The translations under genes were made by a program, and so were the position numbers. The notes beneath the pieces were generated by a model. That model had not been told where the DNA came from and did no database searches. It saw nothing but the letters and a program-made list of their open reading frames with translations. A stretch of 15,105 nucleotides of DNA from Myxococcales bacterium (GTDB lineage: Bacteria; Myxococcota_A; Bradymonadia; UBA4248). Shown here piece after piece: positions 12,725 through 15,105 of this stretch (positions within the stretch are counted from its first letter, which is position 1; every line of letters starts with the position of its first letter). The DNA is taken from contig SFMP01000019.1 in the NCBI GenBank assembly GCA_004554395.1, forward strand, positions 1-15,105, written 5' to 3'.

Positions 12725-14569
12725 ATGACACAAGAAACGCCCAACCATCTACAAAATCCAAACGACGACACGGCAAACGACAAAATCGTCTCTAAAGACG
12801 AAAAAGCCGAAACAAAAAGCGAAAAAACCGAAGCGAAAAGCGAAAAAACCGAGGCAAAAAACGAAAAAGCCAGCTCGGAAATAGAAAAAGCCAGCTCGGA
12901 AAAAGAAATCATCGATGTAAAGATAGACGAGAAAATCCAAGCCGACATCGACGCCGAGATTCCCGATCACGTGGGAGAAATCGCCACGGCCAAATGCGAA
13001 TCGATATCGAGCAATCGCGTCATCGGTCGATTTGGGCGCGATCAACTCGTCTCGGTCGCCAAGGGCGAATTTGCCCAATTGCCCAAAATCGGCGAATCAT
13101 TCGACGCCTATATCGAAGGGCTCATGAAAAACGGGATGTGGGGCGGTTCGGTCGACAAAATCGCGCCCTATCGCTTGTGGCAATGCCTCGAAAAGGGGAT
13201 GCGCGAAGAAACCGAATTTTCGGTCGTCGTCGTGGCCGCCGAGCCCAACGGCATCGTCTGCGATTTGCATTCGATCGCCGCATTTATGCCGACGCGCGAA
13301 ATCGGCGTCACGGAGTCGACAGCCCAAGAGCTCATCGGAAAGACGCTCAACGCACGCATTATCAAGATGTCGCCGCAACAGGGCAATATCATCATTAGCC
13401 ACAAAGCCGCCATTGCACAGTCGCTACGCGAGGCGCGCGAAACCGTCCTCACAAATCTCAAACCGGGTCAAGAATACGAAGGAATCGTGCGCCAAATCGT
13501 CGATTTTGGGGCATTTGTCGACATCGGCGCCGGCGTCGAAGGTCTCGTCCACCGTTCGAACTTGAGCTGGGAAAACGACGATCCCGCCAAATGCGTCTGC
13601 CTCGGCGATCGAATCAAAGTCGTCGTGCTCTCGACCGACAAAGGCCGCATTGCACTCGGTCACAAACAGCTCGTCAAAGATTGCTGGGCGACGGCCGCCG
13701 AAACGCTCCACGTCGGCGATATCGTCGAGGGCAAAGTCACGACATTTACGACATTTGGCGCCTTCGTCCGCCTCGACAACGGCATCGAAGGGCTCGTCCA
13801 CAACACCGAATTGTCGTGGGATGACGCCATCCGCCAAGCCAAACAAATCATCAAACTCGGCCAAGTCGTGCGCGTGAGCATCGTCGAAATCGACCCCGAA
13901 AAGCGCCGCCTCCGCCTCAGCCTGCGCCGCGTCGAGGGCGATCCGTGGCAAAAAGCGGTCGAAGCCTACCCCGTGGGCACCAAAGTCACGCTTCCCGTCG
14001 CCGGCATCGCCGATTTCGGCATATTCCTCGACATGGGCGACCACATTCGCGGCCTCGTCCACAAATCCGACATCTCATGGAACGACGCCCCCATCGACCT
14101 CGCCAAACGCTTCCCCATCGGCACTCCCATCGACGCCATCGTGCTCGCCATCGACGCCCAACGCCACCGCGCAAGCCTCGGCATCAAGCAACTCGAGTGC
14201 GATCCGTGGGCAGAATTCATGGCGCGCGCCCCACTCGGCAAACAATTCAAAGCGACTATCCGCCGCATTGCCAAATTCGGCGCCTTCGCCAACATCGCCG
14301 ACACGCCACTCGATGGCCTCATCCACGTCTCAGAACTCGCCGAGCACCGCGTCGAGCGCATCGAATCGATCGTCAAACTCGGCGACGAAGTCACCGTCAC
14401 CGTCGTGCAAATCGACCCCCAAAAGCACCGCATCGGCCTGTCGCTCATCGCCGAACCGTTCACGCCCACCGACGCCACGCCCGAGCCAACCCCCCAAGTC
14501 CCAACCGTCACTGCCCCAACGATGGCCGACATCTTCCCCGACGTGCTCAAGCCCCCCAGAAACGTGTAA
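12725..14569 (+). CDS. rpsA: 30S ribosomal protein S1
   Basis: This 614-aa protein binds mRNA and helps it reach the 30S subunit. A charged N-terminal extension (1-80) contains five heptads of the SEKTEAK type. Six S1/OB-fold modules follow, of which the first two are diverged. The four canonical ones begin at about 247 (GQEYEGIVRQIVDFGAFVDI), 330 (GDIVEGKVTTFTTFGAFVRL), 417 (GTKVTLPVAGIADFGIFLDM) and 504 (GKQFKATIRRIAKFGAFANI). Each ends in the usual GLVH-x-S-x-L/I-S-W type motif. A Pro/Thr-rich tail ends the protein. The length is close to the E. coli protein (557 aa) plus the extension. The start is set by GGAG (12714-12717) seven nt before ATG; the longer frame from 12293 overlaps the oxidoreductase gene and is rejected. 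No clear terminator follows; hairpin repeats and the rRNA promoter come next. Confidence 0.95.
   Translation: MTQETPNHLQNPNDDTANDKIVSKDEKAETKSEKTEAKSEKTEAKNEKASSEIEKASSEKEIIDVKIDEKIQADIDAEIPDHVGEIATAKCESISSNRVIGRFGRDQLVSVAKGEFAQLPKIGESFDAYIEGLMKNGMWGGSVDKIAPYRLWQCLEKGMREETEFSVVVVAAEPNGIVCDLHSIAAFMPTREIGVTESTAQELIGKTLNARIIKMSPQQGNIIISHKAAIAQSLREARETVLTNLKPGQEYEGIVRQIVDFGAFVDIGAGVEGLVHRSNLSWENDDPAKCVCLGDRIKVVVLSTDKGRIALGHKQLVKDCWATAAETLHVGDIVEGKVTTFTTFGAFVRLDNGIEGLVHNTELSWDDAIRQAKQIIKLGQVVRVSIVEIDPEKRRLRLSLRRVEGDPWQKAVEAYPVGTKVTLPVAGIADFGIFLDMGDHIRGLVHKSDISWNDAPIDLAKRFPIGTPIDAIVLAIDAQRHRASLGIKQLECDPWAEFMARAPLGKQFKATIRRIAKFGAFANIADTPLDGLIHVSELAEHRVERIESIVKLGDEVTVTVVQIDPQKHRIGLSLIAEPFTPTDATPEPTPQVPTVTAPTMADIFPDVLKPPRNV
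12797..12901 (+). repeat. Five in-frame 21-nt repeats encoding charged heptads in S1
   Basis: The units encode DEKAETK, SEKTEAK, SEKTEAK, NEKASSE and IEKASSE. The product should be a highly charged helix or flexible arm in front of the first S1 domain. Copy number is likely to vary among relatives. Confidence 0.85.
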
Positions 14570-14647
14570 ATCGCAGCGCACCACATCGAGCGTTTTGTTT
14601 GCGCATTGACCGCATTTATTTGAGTATTTTTTTCTTCGTTTGGGTCG

Positions 14648-14753
14648 CCCTATTTCGCTTGCGCTCAATACGGGCTCTGGCTACGCCTATTTCGCTGCGC
14701 TCAATACGGCTCCGCTCGTGCGCTATTTCGCCCGTTGGGCTCAATACGCGCAC
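14648..14753 (+). repeat. Cluster of three bulged-C hairpins downstream of rpsA
   Basis: 14648-14674 is CCC-TATT...AATA-c-GGG, 14685-14710 is GCC-TATT...AATA-c-GGC, and 14718-14753 is GTGCGC-TATT...AATA-c-GCGCAC with an inner GCCC/GGGC pairing. The last two reproduce the composite module seen at 1929-1995 and 2142-2208. The orientation is that of rpsA transcription. Confidence 0.88.
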
Positions 14754-14757
14754 GTTG

Positions 14758-14789
14758 GACCTCACCGCCGGCCTGTCGGGCGTGAGGTC
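14758..14789 (+). repeat. Hairpin with 8-bp stem before the rRNA promoter
   Basis: GACCTCAC (14758-14765) pairs with GTGAGGTC (14782-14789), and the GC-rich loop can pair further. It lacks the bulged C of the neighbouring repeats. The T-run begins only about 12 nt later, so it is a poor intrinsic terminator, but it may insulate the rRNA operon from rpsA. Confidence 0.6.
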
Positions 14790-14798
14790 AGAAGGAAG

Positions 14799-14859
14799 TT
14801 CATTTTTTTTCTGCTTTAGAAAAAAAAATGTTGACACTCACACGAACTACACGTATAAG
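14799..14859 (+). promoter_or_regulatory. Strong rRNA operon promoter with A/T-rich upstream element
   Basis: TTGACA (14831-14836), a 17-nt spacer and TATAAG (14854-14859) form a near-consensus sigma-70 promoter. An A/T-rich tract at 14799-14829 fits an UP element. The stretch after the -10 box, CCGCCCTCGCC, is GC-rich like the discriminators of stringently controlled rRNA promoters. Transcription should start near 14866, about 190 nt before 16S rRNA. Confidence 0.88.
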
Positions 14860-14865
14860 CCGCCC

Positions 14866-15057
14866 TCGCCGACGGGATGAAACAAGCCCACGGCACGATG
14901 AAAACCGAAGATGAGAGAGTAAACAGTTATCGAAAATATTTCGATAGCAGCATAAGTGCGAGCCTAAATAATGAAGGTACTTGAGTACCAACTAAATGAC
15001 GACTTCGGTCGTCGTTGAAAAGTCAATCACATCTCGCAAGAGATGTAAAAATAGATC
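14866..15057 (+). promoter_or_regulatory. rRNA leader with four hairpins
   Basis: The leader before mature 16S contains four clear hairpins. 14928-14946 is TATCGAAA-ATA-TTTCGATA. 14976-14989 is GGTACT-TG-AGTACC. 14998-15013 is GACGAC-TTCG-GTCGTC, with a UUCG tetraloop closed by C-G. 15029-15046 is ACATCTC-GCAA-GAGATGT, with a GNRA tetraloop. No sequence close to the boxA consensus TGYTCTTTNA is visible. The hairpins may serve processing or folding of the 16S precursor. Confidence 0.75.
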
Positions 15058-15105
15058 AAACTGGAGAGTTTGATCCTGGCTCAGAACGAACGCTGGCGGC
15101 AGGCC
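15058..15105 (+). rRNA. rrs: 16S ribosomal RNA, 5' end (partial)
   Basis: The first 48 nt match the universal 16S start, including AGAGTTTGATCCTGGCTCAG (the classic 27F primer site) and then AACGAACGCTGGCGGC. By alignment to E. coli the mature 5' end is near 15058. The gene runs off the window. Confidence 0.98.

Noticed and set aside
14648..14753. Family hairpins as ordinary Rho-independent terminators
   Set aside because: No T-run follows any of the hairpins; each has a bulge and many are stacked in series.
14866..15057. tRNA gene in the rRNA leader
   Set aside because: None of the hairpins forms a cloverleaf and no T-loop consensus is present.

Overview
The window looks like chromosomal DNA of a Gram-negative bacterium. 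The evidence is a peptidoglycan-associated lipoprotein (Pal), a second lipoprotein candidate, signal peptides and a 16S rRNA start of ordinary bacterial type. The style of the genes suggests a deltaproteobacterial or Myxococcota-like lineage: a cysteine-rich insert in a Pal protein, PEGA-domain and CBM9-like envelope proteins, and a ferredoxin-fused 2-oxoacid:ferredoxin oxidoreductase alpha subunit. That taxonomic placement is inference.

Layout, left to right. (1) 1-1924, +: a probable lipoprotein with a PQQ-like beta-propeller C-terminus; its 5' end runs into a 21-bp tandem repeat at the window edge, so the true start is open. (2) 1925-2210: eight intergenic hairpin repeats, including a 4 x 34-bp tandem array. 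(3) 2361-3311, +: a PD-(D/E)XK nuclease of the Rpn/YhgA-like transposase family. (4) 3317-4678 and 4839-5639, both -: a single-pass membrane protein of unknown function and, upstream of it across a terminator, the Pal lipoprotein. (5) 5640-5972: a divergent control region. (6) 5973-6707, 6790-7188 and 7241-8014, all +: a PEGA-domain membrane protein, a small unknown protein ending at a clear terminator, and a thymidylate kinase-like protein. (7) 8070-8176: three more hairpins, oriented on the minus strand. (8) 8250-9302, -: a signal peptidase I homologue lacking both catalytic residues. (9) 9357-9575, -: a 72-codon ORF made of 10-aa repeats, joined by a TAATG overlap to the CBM9-like exported protein at 9575-10879, -. 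(10) 11208-12638, +: a ferredoxin-VorB/KorA fusion without its beta and gamma partners. (11) 12725-14569, +: ribosomal protein S1. (12) 14570-15105: three more hairpins, a strong rRNA promoter with an A/T-rich upstream tract and GC-rich discriminator, a leader with four hairpins, and the first 48 nt of 16S rRNA.

The most striking signal is a family of 14 intergenic hairpins that share one design. A short outer stem changes sequence but always keeps pairing. It encloses TAT...ATA, followed by one unpaired C on the 3' side. All three clusters lie just downstream of a gene and, read in that gene's direction, carry the C in the same place. The family resembles REP/BIME elements or a 3'-UTR RNA structure, and the bulged base recalls the extrahelical base in hairpins recognised by Y1 (TnpA/RAYT) transposases. 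Other points of interest are the signal peptidase pseudoenzyme, the coupled repeat ORF, and the orphan oxidoreductase subunit.

The window is mostly housekeeping and envelope genes in short transcription units. There is no prophage, integron or CRISPR array visible.
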